Source: Anaerosphaera aminiphila DSM 21120
GTDB taxonomy: Bacteria > Bacillota > Clostridia > Tissierellales > Peptoniphilaceae
DNA length: 64,000 nucleotides
Direction of reading: 5' to 3'
Assembly: GCF_900129925.1 (NCBI RefSeq)
Contig: NZ_FQXI01000004.1
Span: 1-64,000 of the forward strand
Within the stretch, counting starts at the first letter, position 1. Each line of letters starts with the position of its first letter. A program made the translations under genes and the position numbers. The notes below the pieces were generated by a model, which made no database searches, had not been told where the DNA came from, and was given only the letters and a program-made list of their open reading frames with translations. This document shows positions 45,988-55,409 of the stretch, piece by piece.

Positions 45988-46016
45988 ATTATACATATGA
46001 CAAGTTTATTTGTCAA
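45988..46016 (-). promoter_or_regulatory. promoter of the HTH-DUF3169-SpoIIM operon with operator-like repeat
   Basis: The minus strand shows TTGACA (46016-46011), 17-nt spacer and TATAAT (45993-45988). An inverted repeat GACAA-GTTTAT-TTGTC (45999-46014) lies over the -35 and spacer. A related TTGAC half-site recurs at 45966-45970, so it is a plausible autoregulatory operator. Confidence 0.75.
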
Positions 46017-46025
46017 TACTTTCCA

Positions 46026-46058
46026 TAAAAAAAGTAACTGTCCTATTAAACAGTTACT
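46026..46058 (-). terminator. fni terminator
   Basis: AGTAACTGT (46033-46041) and ACAGTTACT (46050-46058), a perfect 9-bp stem, followed on the minus strand by T7. Confidence 0.9.
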
Positions 46059-46074
46059 AAAATAATATATATAA

Positions 46075-47100
46075 TTACTTGTCATAATCTACTAATTCAC
46101 GAAGTTTTCCCGTTACTCTATAGTTTACATTTTGAAGTTCTTCAATATTTTTTGCACCTGTTAAGAGCATAATCATCTTGGATTTATAAACTATATTTTC
46201 AATATATTGATGAGCATATTCATATCCGCCATGGACTAAGTAGCTTAAAAGCTCTCCACTTATTGCTCCTATAGAAGCTCCTATTACTATACACTTTACA
46301 AGGTCTAGTGCATTTTTTATTCCACCTGAACCTATTATAGTTAAATCTTCATATTCAAGTGCCTTTACCTCTATTAAACTCATTGCCGATGGAATTCCCC
46401 ATCCAAATAATTCTGAAATATCTTCATCTGGAGTTCTGAGATTTTCAATTTCTAAAAAGTTAGTACCGCCAAATCCTGAAATATCTATATTTTTTACTCC
46501 TATGGAATATAATTTTTTAGCCACATCTTTAGATATTCCAAATCCAACTTCTTTTACTATTACAGGAACTTCTAAGCCATTTACAATCTTTTCTATATTT
46601 AAAAGTACGTCCTTAAAAGTTCTGTCGCCTTCTTCCATCGAAAGCTCTTGAGCTGGATTTAAATGAATTTGCATACCGTCAGCTTCTATCATATCTACTG
46701 CCCTTTTAGCATCTTCCAGTGAAGTGTGTCCATTTATATTGCCAAGTAAGATTCCGTCTCCAATAATTTTTCTTGCACATTGAAAAGAACCTATTGTATC
46801 CTTATCTTCCAGTGCAATAGTCTGTGAACCCACTGCCATAGGTATATTAAATGTCTTGGCAATTTCAGCTAGAGAATTATTTATTTCTTCTGAAAATGAA
46901 TTTCCCCCAGTTATTGCATTAATAAGCAATGGAAAACTAATTTTCTTATCTAAAAAGATAGTAGATGTGTCTATTTCATCAAAATCAATATCCGGTAATG
47001 CATTGTGATATAAAAATACGTCCTCAAACATTGGATTACCCACATATGTCGTACGAAGATAATTCTCAATGTGCTCTCTTTTTCTATATTTTCTCATCAT
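46075..47100 (-). CDS. fni: type 2 isopentenyl-diphosphate delta-isomerase
   Basis: FMN- and NADPH-dependent enzyme that interconverts isopentenyl and dimethylallyl diphosphate. The 341-residue TIM-barrel protein has INAITGGN at the FMN site, MAVGSQTIAL, QIHLNPAQE (substrate- and metal-binding region with Q-x-H-x-N), PVIVKEVGFG, and GSGGIKNALDLVKCIVIGAS near the end. A double ATG (47100 or 47097) follows GGGAG. Type 2 isomerases often accompany the mevalonate pathway; no mevalonate gene is in the window. Confidence 0.94.
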   Translation of the reverse strand: MMRKYRKREHIENYLRTTYVGNPMFEDVFLYHNALPDIDFDEIDTSTIFLDKKISFPLLINAITGGNSFSEEINNSLAEIAKTFNIPMAVGSQTIALEDKDTIGSFQCARKIIGDGILLGNINGHTSLEDAKRAVDMIEADGMQIHLNPAQELSMEEGDRTFKDVLLNIEKIVNGLEVPVIVKEVGFGISKDVAKKLYSIGVKNIDISGFGGTNFLEIENLRTPDEDISELFGWGIPSAMSLIEVKALEYEDLTIIGSGGIKNALDLVKCIVIGASIGAISGELLSYLVHGGYEYAHQYIENIVYKSKMIMLLTGAKNIEELQNVNYRVTGKLRELVDYDK

Positions 47101-47147
47101 TTCACTCCCACTCTTAGTAAATAAATGATATCATCTTTTTATATTTT

Positions 47148-48116
47148 TTACAATAATGAGCATTTTTTAAGTGCCTCTCCAACCTTGTAACCACTATGGC
47201 GGATATAGTTGTTATCTGACTCTAAAAAATCTCCTTTTATCAGCTCAATTGATCTCTCATTTAAAAATTTTACATCTTCTTCTTTTATATCTATTTTTGA
47301 AGAATCGTCTTGGTGCAAGTAGTTTTCCAACAGAACTTTTTCAGGACTGTCACTGTTTACTATACACATGTCGAAAATCCCCTTATAGCTGTGAGCTTCT
47401 ATAGCCTCTATATGCATTTTAATAGTATAGTCGTCCGTCTCTCCCCTTTGAGTCATTACATTGGAAATATAGACTTTTTTTGCCTTAGCACTTTTTAATG
47501 TATCAACTACTCCATCTACTATTAAATTTGGAATAATAGAAGTGTATAGACTTCCAGGTCCAAATAATATTACATCTGCACCATTAAGTGCATCAAGGGC
47601 CTTGGAATTTGCCTTTGGAATATTTGGAAACAAACTCATATTTTTTATTTTAGTGTTTAGTTTTGAACACATTTTTGGAATAGTCGACTCCCCAATACAC
47701 TTATCTCCATTTTCAAATTCAGCTACTAAGTGAACATTTTCGAAGGTAACAGGTGCCACTTTTCCTGTAATTCTAAGCACATTTTCCAGTTCTATTAGAG
47801 CGTTGTCAAATCCGCCGTATATTTCACAAAGAGCAGCTATTAAAAGATTTCCAAAGTTTTGACCTTCTAAATTTCCCATTTCAAATCTGTACTGCAGCAA
47901 TTTTTCCATAACAGGCTCTGTGTTTGCAAGAGCTATTAAACAGTTTCTCACATCTCCAGGTGGAAGCATTCCCAGGTCCTTTCTAAGTACTCCGGAACCT
48001 CCTCCATCATCTGTCATTGTAACTATTGCAGTTATTTTTGAAGTGTACTTTTTTATGCCCTTTAGCAATGCGGAAATTCCAGTTCCTCCGCCTATTACAA
48101 CAAGATTTTTTTCCAT
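47148..48116 (-). CDS. yvcK: gluconeogenesis factor YvcK family protein
   Basis: 322 residues beginning NLVVIGGGTGISALLKGIKKYTSKITAIVTMTDDGGGSGVLRK, the UDP-sugar-binding start of the YvcK/CofD-like family. Further marks are PPGDVRNCLIALA, NFGNLLIAAL and FGPGSLYTSIIPNL. In Bacillus it binds UDP-GlcNAc and helps cell-shape control and growth on gluconeogenic carbon. It follows rapZ by 4 nt. The usual third partner, whiA, is not here. Confidence 0.95.
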   Translation of the reverse strand: MEKNLVVIGGGTGISALLKGIKKYTSKITAIVTMTDDGGGSGVLRKDLGMLPPGDVRNCLIALANTEPVMEKLLQYRFEMGNLEGQNFGNLLIAALCEIYGGFDNALIELENVLRITGKVAPVTFENVHLVAEFENGDKCIGESTIPKMCSKLNTKIKNMSLFPNIPKANSKALDALNGADVILFGPGSLYTSIIPNLIVDGVVDTLKSAKAKKVYISNVMTQRGETDDYTIKMHIEAIEAHSYKGIFDMCIVNSDSPEKVLLENYLHQDDSSKIDIKEEDVKFLNERSIELIKGDFLESDNNYIRHSGYKVGEALKKCSLL

Positions 48117-48120
48117 AATA

Positions 48121-48960
48121 TCAACCTTTGTCCCTATGCGTCACCGTTACGTTATTGCCAAGCGCCTTTAATACTCTTCCAATTTCATTTGCAATTACTA
48201 CAGACCTGTGAAAACCACCAGTACATCCAATTCCCACTACAAGCACGGTTTTTCCCTCTTTTAAGTAGTTTGGAATTAAAAAAGTCAACATATCTACACA
48301 TTTATTTATAAATTCCTTTGTAACATCATAGCTCATAACGTATTTTTTTGTCTCTTCACTTTCTCCATCTAAATGTTTTAATTCCGGAATATAAAATGGA
48401 TTCGGCAAAAATCTAACATCAAATACTAAATCTGCATCTTTTAATATTCCATTTTTAAAGCCAAAGGAGCAAATAGATATTTTTAAAGCATCTTCTTTAT
48501 CTATTTTTAATATTTCTCTAATAGCTTTTTTTAATTCTTGATTACTTAAATCTGAGGTGTCTATTAAATAGTCAGCCCTCGACTTTATATTCTTTAAAAT
48601 TTGCTTTTCTTCCTTGTATCCCTTTACTATAGATTGATTTAAAGGGTGGGGCCTTCTAAGCTCCTTATATCTCTTTATTACTACATCTTCTCTTGCCTCT
48701 AAAAACATTACTTTATAATCTATATTCATTTCTTCTAATTTCGCAAGCGAGGACAGTAAGTCGTCAAAAAATTTCCCACTTCTAACGTCTACTACGACAC
48801 ATACCTTGCTTACATAATTTGCAACTGAGGCAATTTCCGCAAACTTTGGAATCAACGCCGGAGGAAGATTGTCCATTGCAAAATATCCTAAGTCTTCTAG
48901 TACATTTAAAGCTTGAGACTTCCCAGCCCCACTCATTCCTGTAATTACGAGTATTTCCAT
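48121..48960 (-). CDS. rapZ: RNase adapter / nucleotide-binding protein RapZ (YvcJ)
   Basis: 279-residue P-loop protein: GMSGAGKSQ (8-16), DNLPPALIPKF, a Walker-B-like VCVVVDVRS, RRPHPL, FGFKNG and the C-terminal domain GIGCTGGFHRSVVIANEIG with the uridine-nucleotide-like site. In Enterobacteria RapZ directs RNase E to a small RNA controlling GlcN6P synthase; in Bacillus YvcJ has GTPase activity and a less clear role. AGGAG before the ATG. Promoter at 48992-49019. First of an operon with yvcK. Confidence 0.95.
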   Translation of the reverse strand: MEILVITGMSGAGKSQALNVLEDLGYFAMDNLPPALIPKFAEIASVANYVSKVCVVVDVRSGKFFDDLLSSLAKLEEMNIDYKVMFLEAREDVVIKRYKELRRPHPLNQSIVKGYKEEKQILKNIKSRADYLIDTSDLSNQELKKAIREILKIDKEDALKISICSFGFKNGILKDADLVFDVRFLPNPFYIPELKHLDGESEETKKYVMSYDVTKEFINKCVDMLTFLIPNYLKEGKTVLVVGIGCTGGFHRSVVIANEIGRVLKALGNNVTVTHRDKG

Positions 48961-48991
48961 ATATATTCTCCTATTAGTAAATCTTATTACT

Positions 48992-49019
48992 ATTATATAA
49001 CACAGAATTTTATTGACAA
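48992..49019 (-). promoter_or_regulatory. rapZ-yvcK promoter
   Basis: The minus strand reads TTGTCA (49019-49014), 16-nt spacer, TATAAT (48997-48992), about 31 bp before the start codon and downstream of the murB terminator. Confidence 0.7.
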
Positions 49020-49051
49020 TAAAATTTTAAAACAACTTCTCTACTTAAACT

Positions 49052-49086
49052 AAAAATAGAAACTATTTTAAGTAGTTTCTATTTTT
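49052..49086 (-). terminator. murB terminator
   Basis: AAAAATAGAAACTA (49052-49065) and TAGTTTCTATTTTT (49073-49086) form a perfect 14-bp stem with T-rich tails. Confidence 0.9.
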
Positions 49087-49100
49087 GTTCTATTAAGTTT

Positions 49101-49979
49101 TTAAATATATTTTACTTCTCTTACAAGCTTTACTTTAAAATTATCATAGACTACTTTTTGAACTATCTCTATAGTTTCCTTAATTTCTTTAGAAGTTGCA
49201 TTGTTTTTATTTACTACGAAACCACAGTGTTTTTCACTGATTCCCGCTCCTCCATGAGTAAATCCTCTAAGTCCGCTGTCGTCTATGAGTTTCCCTGCGT
49301 AGTAGCCCTCAGGTCTTCTAAATGTAGAGCCTGCACTGGGAAGTTCCAGCGGTTGTTTTTCTGCACGTCTTTTGGATAGTTCTTCCATTTTACTTACTAT
49401 CTCATCACTGCTGCCTTCTTTTAACTTAAACTTTGCACTTAAAATTATATAGTTATTTTCTTGAGCTATACTTTTTCTATAGCCAAAGTTCATCTCACTG
49501 TTTTTTAACTCTATTATATTTAAATTATCGTCGAGCATTCTCACACTTTCAACTACGTCCTTTATTTCCCCGTCATATGCTCCTGCATTCATAATTACTC
49601 CGCCACCAACTGAGCCGGGAATTCCATGGGCAAATTCAAGTCCCGTTAGAGATTTTTCACAGGCTCTATTGGCAATTTGTTTTAAAGTTGCTCCGGATTG
49701 AGCAGTCAGGTAATTATCTTCTATCTTTATATCATTTAAAGTATTTTTTAACATTATCACTATTCCGTCAAATCCGTTGTCATCTACTAATACATTTGTA
49801 CAATTTCCAAGAACTACGTATTTTAAAGACTTTTCTCTGCAAATTTTAATAGACTCTATTAAATCACTTTCAGTTTTGGGAATTAACAATACATTTGCAG
49901 GTCCACCGGTTTTAAAGCTAGTATATTTTTTTAAAGGCTCATCATAAAGAACTTCGCCATAGTTTTTAAATTTTTCCAT
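49101..49979 (-). CDS. murB: UDP-N-acetylenolpyruvoylglucosamine reductase
   Basis: Reduces UDP-GlcNAc-enolpyruvate to UDP-MurNAc with NADPH, the second committed step of peptidoglycan precursor synthesis. The 292-residue type II MurB has YTSFKTGGPANVLL and GNCTNVLVDD for FAD binding, EFAHGIPGSVGGGVIMNAGAY, and the catalytic SAGSTFRRPEG (Ser) and C-terminal HCGFVVNKNNAT regions. AGAGGTG precedes the ATG. Single gene between two terminators; upstream of rapZ-yvcK, a common Firmicute order. Confidence 0.97.
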   Translation of the reverse strand: MEKFKNYGEVLYDEPLKKYTSFKTGGPANVLLIPKTESDLIESIKICREKSLKYVVLGNCTNVLVDDNGFDGIVIMLKNTLNDIKIEDNYLTAQSGATLKQIANRACEKSLTGLEFAHGIPGSVGGGVIMNAGAYDGEIKDVVESVRMLDDNLNIIELKNSEMNFGYRKSIAQENNYIILSAKFKLKEGSSDEIVSKMEELSKRRAEKQPLELPSAGSTFRRPEGYYAGKLIDDSGLRGFTHGGAGISEKHCGFVVNKNNATSKEIKETIEIVQKVVYDNFKVKLVREVKYI

Positions 49980-50071
49980 AACACACCTCTTTTAGAATTA
50001 TACTATATAGATAATTATTATAAAAGTAAGCAGTTTTACAAAAATAAATTTATTATTTTAAATTTATTACA

Positions 50072-50101
50072 TTAAAAAAGCAGACAAATAAATTTGCCTG
50101 C
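50072..50101 (-). terminator. prsA terminator
   Basis: GCAGACAAA (50080-50088) pairs with TTTGCCTGC (50093-50101) with one G-T position. T7 follows on the minus strand. Confidence 0.85.
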
Positions 50102-50116
50102 CTACATTTAAATATT

Positions 50117-51235
50117 TTATTTTTTTTCTGTGTTTTTATTTGCAGCATTTTCTGTTTTGTTAGCTGTTTCATTTTTTACTTCGTTTGCAGGTTTGTTTTC
50201 TGCTTTATTTGTCGCTTCATTTTTTGCTTCTTCAGCTGGTTCTTCAGTAGCTGGTGTCGCTTTTAGTTGAAGTTCTTCAGGAATTACAACTTCATCAGTT
50301 GGCTTTACATATTTTTTAACTTTTGCAGCTTTTTGCAAGTCGTTAATGTAATTTGTAAACTTTTCTTCAGCAACTGTTTGCTCTACTTCAGATTTAGCTT
50401 CTTCAAAAGTTCTAGGAGTTTTACTTTCCAATTTAATTATGTGATATCCAAAATCTGTTTGTACTGGATCGGAAATTTCTCCATCTTTCATTACTTTTAC
50501 AGCGCTGTCAAATTGTTCAACCATGGTTCCATTTGTAAATTCTCCAAGGTCCCCACCTGAAGCTGCATTACTTTCATCAGTTGAATTTTCCTTAGCTAAT
50601 TTTGCAAAGTCTGCGCCTTTATCAAGTTCTTTTTTAAGCTTTGTAGCTTCATCTTTAGTTGCAACTAAAATATGAGCTGCTTTGGCTTTAAAGAAACTAT
50701 CTTTATTGTCATCATAGTATTTTTTAATTTCTTCTTCAGTAGGTTTTACTTCTTCTGTAATTTTTGTTGCATAATCATTTGATAAAAGTGAATTTGCAAT
50801 ATCTTCTTTAAAGAAGTTTAAAGTAAGTCCGGCTTCTTCTAGAGCTTTGTTAAATTCTTCTTCACTTCCATATTGTGACTTTACACTTTCTACTGCTTCA
50901 TTTACTTTTGCTTCGTCAACTTTAATTCCCTTTTTCTCTGCATCTTGTTTTATTACTTCCATTTCCACTAAACTGTTTAAAGCAGTTTCTTTAATGGCTT
51001 CATCAATAGTCTTTGATTCATCGTTTGGATACGCTTCCTTTAAAATATCTTCTGAACCTGCCATTTGCACATATTGATTTCTTTGCATTGCATAAAGCTC
51101 TACATATTTTTCTTCTGGTATTTCTACTCCATTAACTGTTGCAGCTACTCCCTCAGGTCCCTTACCACAAGCAGTAGTAAACATTAATAGTCCTAAAGAC
51201 AGTGAAGCTATTATTTTCTTATTAAAAATTTTCAA
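50117..51235 (-). CDS. prsA: peptidylprolyl isomerase lipoprotein (PrsA-like foldase)
   Basis: 372 residues. The lipoprotein signal ends MFTTACG (Cys about 23). A SurA-N-type chaperone part (about 27-175) is followed by a parvulin domain (about 180-275: AKAAHILVAT, GADFAKLAKENSTD, GGDLGEF, DFGYHIIKLES). The C-terminal ~50 residues are low-complexity Glu/Asn/Lys/Ala repeats. It assists folding of exported proteins at the outer membrane face. TTG start with AAGGAAGGATGAT upstream. It follows mfd by 46 bp; a TATAAT in that gap suggests its own promoter as well. Confidence 0.93.
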   Translation of the reverse strand: MKIFNKKIIASLSLGLLMFTTACGKGPEGVAATVNGVEIPEEKYVELYAMQRNQYVQMAGSEDILKEAYPNDESKTIDEAIKETALNSLVEMEVIKQDAEKKGIKVDEAKVNEAVESVKSQYGSEEEFNKALEEAGLTLNFFKEDIANSLLSNDYATKITEEVKPTEEEIKKYYDDNKDSFFKAKAAHILVATKDEATKLKKELDKGADFAKLAKENSTDESNAASGGDLGEFTNGTMVEQFDSAVKVMKDGEISDPVQTDFGYHIIKLESKTPRTFEEAKSEVEQTVAEEKFTNYINDLQKAAKVKKYVKPTDEVVIPEELQLKATPATEEPAEEAKNEATNKAENKPANEVKNETANKTENAANKNTEKK

Positions 51236-51281
51236 AATATCATCCTTCCTTAATTTACGCTCATATTATTATACACTACTT

Positions 51282-54200
51282 TCATTTTTTTGATGTGAGT
51301 TTTTTGTGTAATTTAATAATATTGACGGCTTTTTTCAAATCTTCTATTGGATATTTTAAGTTTGAAATTGTAAATCCATGCTCTTTTCCCAAGTCTAATA
51401 CAATATCCTTAAAGTTATCTTGAAGTTCATTTATTATTCCCAAATTTAAATTTTTTGATATTTTAAATTCATAGTTGTTGTTCTTCTGGGTAATAGAAGT
51501 TATCCCTGCATCTTTGGCATTGTGCCTTAAAAGAGATATGTCCATTAAGTTTGACACTGCCATAGGTATGTCGGAGAATCTATCTATTAGTTCATCTACC
51601 AAATCTGAATAGTCCTCTTCACTTTCAATTACGGCAATTTTTTTGTATACTTCCAACCTCTGCATTTCATTGGTAATATAGAGCTTAGGTATATAGGAAT
51701 CCAGCTTAATATCTATTGTAGTATCATCCTCTTCAACTACATCTTCACCTTTTAATCTTGAAACTGCATCTTTTAAATACTTAATATACAAGTCATAGCC
51801 TATGGAATCTATGTGCCCATGTTGTCTAGAGCCAAGAATGCTTCCTGAGCCTCTTATTTCCAAGTCTCTAAGTGCCAACTTATATCCGGAGCCGAATTCA
51901 GTAAATTCTTTAATTGCCTTTAATCTCTTTTGAGCAATCTCAGTTAGAGAAATATCTCGCTCATAGGTAAAATAAGCATAGGCTATTTTATTTGAGCGCC
52001 CTATTCTACCCCTTAATTGGTAAAGTTGAGAAAGTCCCAGTCTATTAGCATCTGAAACTACCATAGTATTGGCATTCTGCACGTCCATTCCAGTTTCAAT
52101 TATTGTAGAGCAAAGTAACACATTAAATTCATTATTTATAAAAGATATCATTGTATCTTCTAACTGTCTTTCACTCATTTGACCATGAGCCATATTAAAG
52201 GTAGCTTCCGGAACTAACTGTCTTAACTCCTGTAATTTATGCTCCATATTTTGCACTCTATTGTAGACAAAGTAAACTTGCCCGCCTCGTTCAATTTCCT
52301 TTAGTATTGCCTCTCTGACCATTAAGTCATTGTATTCCAATACATAGGTTTGAACGGGAAACCTCTCTTCCGGAGGTTCTTCTATTACTGACATATCACG
52401 AATTCCAATCATAGACATTTGAAGTGTTCTAGGTATTGGTGTAGCTGTAAGTGTCAAGGTGTCTAAGTTTTCCTTTAACATCTTTAATTTCTCTTTGTGT
52501 CTTACTCCAAATCTCTGCTCCTCATCAATAATTAAAAGCCCTAAATCTTTAAACTTAACGTCTTCTGATAGAAGTCTGTGAGTTCCAATTACTATGTCTA
52601 CAAATCCCTTTTTTAAATCTTCAATATCTTTTTTCTGTTCAGCTTTGGTCCTAAATCTGCTGAGTATTGCAATTTTTATTGGAAAGTCTTTAAACCTCTC
52701 TACAAGAGTATTGTAATGCTGCTGAGCAAGTATTGTAGTTGGAACTAAAAAGGCAACTTGCTTACCATCAATTACAGCTTTAAAGGCTGCTCTAATTGCA
52801 ACTTCAGTTTTACCATAGCCCACATCTGCACAGAGTAACCTGTCCATAGGTCTGGGCTCTTCCATATCTTTTTTTATTTCACCGGAAGATCTCAACTGGC
52901 CTTCTGTCTCTTCATATTCAAAGGCATCTTCAAATTCCCTTTGCCACTCAGTATCTTCACTAAAGGCAAATCCCTTGGCTTCTTGTCTTTTGGCATAGAG
53001 CTTAATTAAGTCCTCTGCCATATCTTCTACGTTTTTCTTTGCCTTTGCCTTTGTCTTCTTCCACTCGAGACTGTTTAATTTATTTACTTTTGGAGCTTTG
53101 CTCTCTGAACCCACATATTTATATATTAAGTCCAAACTCTCCATTGGCAAAAACAGTTTATCTTCACCTTTATATTCTATTACTACATAGTCTTTTTTTA
53201 TCCCCTGTACTTCAAGTCTCTGTGTTCCAATGTACTTACCTATTCCATGACTTTCATGTACTACATAATCTCCCACACTTAAATCTTCAAAATTTAAAGT
53301 TTTTGCCTTTTTAGAAGTTTTTTTCTTTTCCTTTTTTTCACCATAGATTTCAGAATAATTTATTACTACAAGTTTTATATCTGCTATTTCAAATCCATCG
53401 TTTAAAGTTCCAGTTGTAACTACTACCTCAGAACTCTTTATTTTACTGTCTCTATTAAGTTCAAATCTGGCAGGTATTTCAAATTCCACTAAGGTGTCAA
53501 AGAGTCTACCGGCTCTGCTCTCATTTCCACCTAAAATAACCACTTTATAGCCTCTATACATGTAATTCTTCAAGTCTTCTATAAAGAGCTTCATTTTGCC
53601 CCTATAATTCGTTACGGACTTCATGCTCAGTGTTGTAATTCCCTTGGACTCAAATCCTCTAGGTGCAATTGTAAGACTGTTAAGTGTAATAGTATTTGAA
53701 GTTTGTACAATATCTAAAACTTTTTCCACAGAGTACTCTATATTTTCATGTTCTTTTAGAGCTTCTCCACGACTTATCATCTCAATTAAATTTTCTTTTT
53801 GCTCAATAGCCAAGGTCTTTAATCCGTCAATACATATATTGGGATCTTCTATTAAAATTAATGGCTCTTCTTGAAAGTAATTTAAAAGTCCATTTAAATA
53901 CTCATTATTTAAAAAAGGTAAAATTAAATCTTGATTCGCTATTGTCATATTTTCTTCTAGGGCATCAATATACTTTCCAAACTTTTCTTCCAGTCTATCT
54001 TTATACTCTCCCTTGAGTTTTGACGATTTTAATGCACTTTTTAAATTCTTGCTTATTTCTTTTCTATACTCTTCCCTTAAAATAATGTCACTTACTGGAG
54101 TTACTTCTATGGACTTTAAATTTTCAATCGACCTTTGAGTGCTTATGTCAAAAGATCTTATGGAGTCCACTTCCACATCAAATAGCTCCAGCCTATATGG

Positions 54201-54761
54201 ACTTTCCGGAGTGTATATATCTACAATTGAACCTCTTATGGAAAACTGCCCCACTCCTTCAACCTGTGAGTATCTCTCATAACCCATTAAAATTAATTTT
54301 GACTCCAGGTCCTTTAAGTCTAATTCATCAGACTGGCTTATATTTAATATATAGTCTCTAAACAAATTTACATCTGAAACTCTATCTCTCAGGGCATCTA
54401 TAGTAGTAACTGTAACTTTATTTCTATTCATACTAAGGTCTGAAAGTGTCTTTATTCTAGTTTTCATAGTGTCAAAACTTTTAAAGTCCCTGTCATATAA
54501 AAACACTTCTCGCTTAGGATATATTGACACTTCTTCAATTCCCAAGCTCTTTATATCTTCATATATTTTTCTAACCTTAAGTCCATTTGAAGTAATAATT
54601 AAAAGAGGTCTATTTAAATTTTTGTTAATGCAATAGGAAAAATGTCCTATTTCACTTTCGGTCATTCCAAAAACTGAAATAGGATACTGTCTATTAGATA
54701 TAAACTCTAAAATTTCTCTATAACTTTTCATATTTTGCATTACATCTACTAAAAAGTCCAC
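51282..54761 (-). CDS. mfd: transcription-repair coupling factor Mfd
   Basis: DNA translocase that pushes stalled RNA polymerase off lesions and recruits UvrA. The 1159-residue protein has the UvrB-like N-terminal module (GQFSIRGSIVDIYTP), the RNA-polymerase-interacting CarD-like domain (about 490-560: VGDYVVHESHGIGKYIG), the RecG-type helicase with Walker A CADVGYGKTEVA, LLIIDEEQRFGV, TATPIPRTLQMS, QLRGRIGRS, and the C-terminal TRCF domain. GTG start with GAGGTGGAG upstream. It follows pth beyond a hairpin; the glmU-prs-pth-mfd order is as in Bacillus. Confidence 0.98.
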   Translation of the reverse strand: MDFLVDVMQNMKSYREILEFISNRQYPISVFGMTESEIGHFSYCINKNLNRPLLIITSNGLKVRKIYEDIKSLGIEEVSIYPKREVFLYDRDFKSFDTMKTRIKTLSDLSMNRNKVTVTTIDALRDRVSDVNLFRDYILNISQSDELDLKDLESKLILMGYERYSQVEGVGQFSIRGSIVDIYTPESPYRLELFDVEVDSIRSFDISTQRSIENLKSIEVTPVSDIILREEYRKEISKNLKSALKSSKLKGEYKDRLEEKFGKYIDALEENMTIANQDLILPFLNNEYLNGLLNYFQEEPLILIEDPNICIDGLKTLAIEQKENLIEMISRGEALKEHENIEYSVEKVLDIVQTSNTITLNSLTIAPRGFESKGITTLSMKSVTNYRGKMKLFIEDLKNYMYRGYKVVILGGNESRAGRLFDTLVEFEIPARFELNRDSKIKSSEVVVTTGTLNDGFEIADIKLVVINYSEIYGEKKEKKKTSKKAKTLNFEDLSVGDYVVHESHGIGKYIGTQRLEVQGIKKDYVVIEYKGEDKLFLPMESLDLIYKYVGSESKAPKVNKLNSLEWKKTKAKAKKNVEDMAEDLIKLYAKRQEAKGFAFSEDTEWQREFEDAFEYEETEGQLRSSGEIKKDMEEPRPMDRLLCADVGYGKTEVAIRAAFKAVIDGKQVAFLVPTTILAQQHYNTLVERFKDFPIKIAILSRFRTKAEQKKDIEDLKKGFVDIVIGTHRLLSEDVKFKDLGLLIIDEEQRFGVRHKEKLKMLKENLDTLTLTATPIPRTLQMSMIGIRDMSVIEEPPEERFPVQTYVLEYNDLMVREAILKEIERGGQVYFVYNRVQNMEHKLQELRQLVPEATFNMAHGQMSERQLEDTMISFINNEFNVLLCSTIIETGMDVQNANTMVVSDANRLGLSQLYQLRGRIGRSNKIAYAYFTYERDISLTEIAQKRLKAIKEFTEFGSGYKLALRDLEIRGSGSILGSRQHGHIDSIGYDLYIKYLKDAVSRLKGEDVVEEDDTTIDIKLDSYIPKLYITNEMQRLEVYKKIAVIESEEDYSDLVDELIDRFSDIPMAVSNLMDISLLRHNAKDAGITSITQKNNNYEFKISKNLNLGIINELQDNFKDIVLDLGKEHGFTISNLKYPIEDLKKAVNIIKLHKKLTSKK

Positions 54762-54776
54762 TGCTCCACCTCACTT

Positions 54777-54819
54777 TAATTTTAAAATCGGGAACTTAGC
54801 AAACTAATTTCCCGATTTA
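54777..54819 (-). terminator. hairpin between pth and mfd
   Basis: AAATCGGGAACTTAG (54784-54798) pairs with CTAATTTCCCGATTT (54804-54818) with one mismatch. The T-rich run on the minus strand is interrupted (TTTTAAAATT), so it is likely partial. Confidence 0.7.
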
Positions 54820-54825
54820 TATAAA

Positions 54826-55398
54826 TTATTTTGATACTTTTTTATTGTATTTATTCATTGCTGAATCTATGCCATTTTCAATAATTTCAATTGCACCATC
54901 TACAGCAGTTTCTATTGTCTCGTCTATCTTCTCTCTATCTTGCTTTGAAAATCCGCTTAACACAAAACTTGCCAAATCTTCATTGGTGTTTTGTCTGCCT
55001 ACTCCGATTTTAATTCTCGGAAAGTCATCACTTTGAAGTTGGCTTATAATAGATTTAAGTCCATTGTGGGTTCCGGCTGAACCCCTTTTCTTTATTTTTA
55101 CACTTGCAAATTCAATGTCTATATCATCTACTAACACTATTAAATTATTTGGCTCTACCTTGTAGAAATTACATATTTCCCTAATTGACTCTCCACTTTT
55201 ATTCATATAAGTCTGAGGTTTTATTAAGTAGACTTTTTCACTGCCAACTTTCCCCTCACCTACAAGGCCCTTAAATTTTATTCTATTTACACTTATATTT
55301 AATCTTCTGGCAAGCTCATCTATTGCAGAAAATCCCACATTGTGTCTAGTTCCTTCATAATTTGAACCGGGATTTCCCAGTCCAGCTATAATATACAA
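54826..55398 (-). CDS. pth: peptidyl-tRNA hydrolase
   Basis: Releases peptides from prematurely dropped peptidyl-tRNA. The 190-residue protein has GLGNPGSNYEGTRHNVGF with the catalytic His (about 19), KPQTYMNKSGES, VLVDDIDIEF (catalytic Asp region), KKRGSAGTHNGLKSI and FPRIKIGVGR. Length is normal. The TTG start has AAAGGTGAT upstream. It follows prs by 11 nt. The Bacillus ctc gene that separates prs and pth there is absent. Confidence 0.97.
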   Translation of the reverse strand: MYIIAGLGNPGSNYEGTRHNVGFSAIDELARRLNISVNRIKFKGLVGEGKVGSEKVYLIKPQTYMNKSGESIREICNFYKVEPNNLIVLVDDIDIEFASVKIKKRGSAGTHNGLKSIISQLQSDDFPRIKIGVGRQNTNEDLASFVLSGFSKQDREKIDETIETAVDGAIEIIENGIDSAMNKYNKKVSK

Positions 55399-55409
55399 TC
55401 TATCACCTT

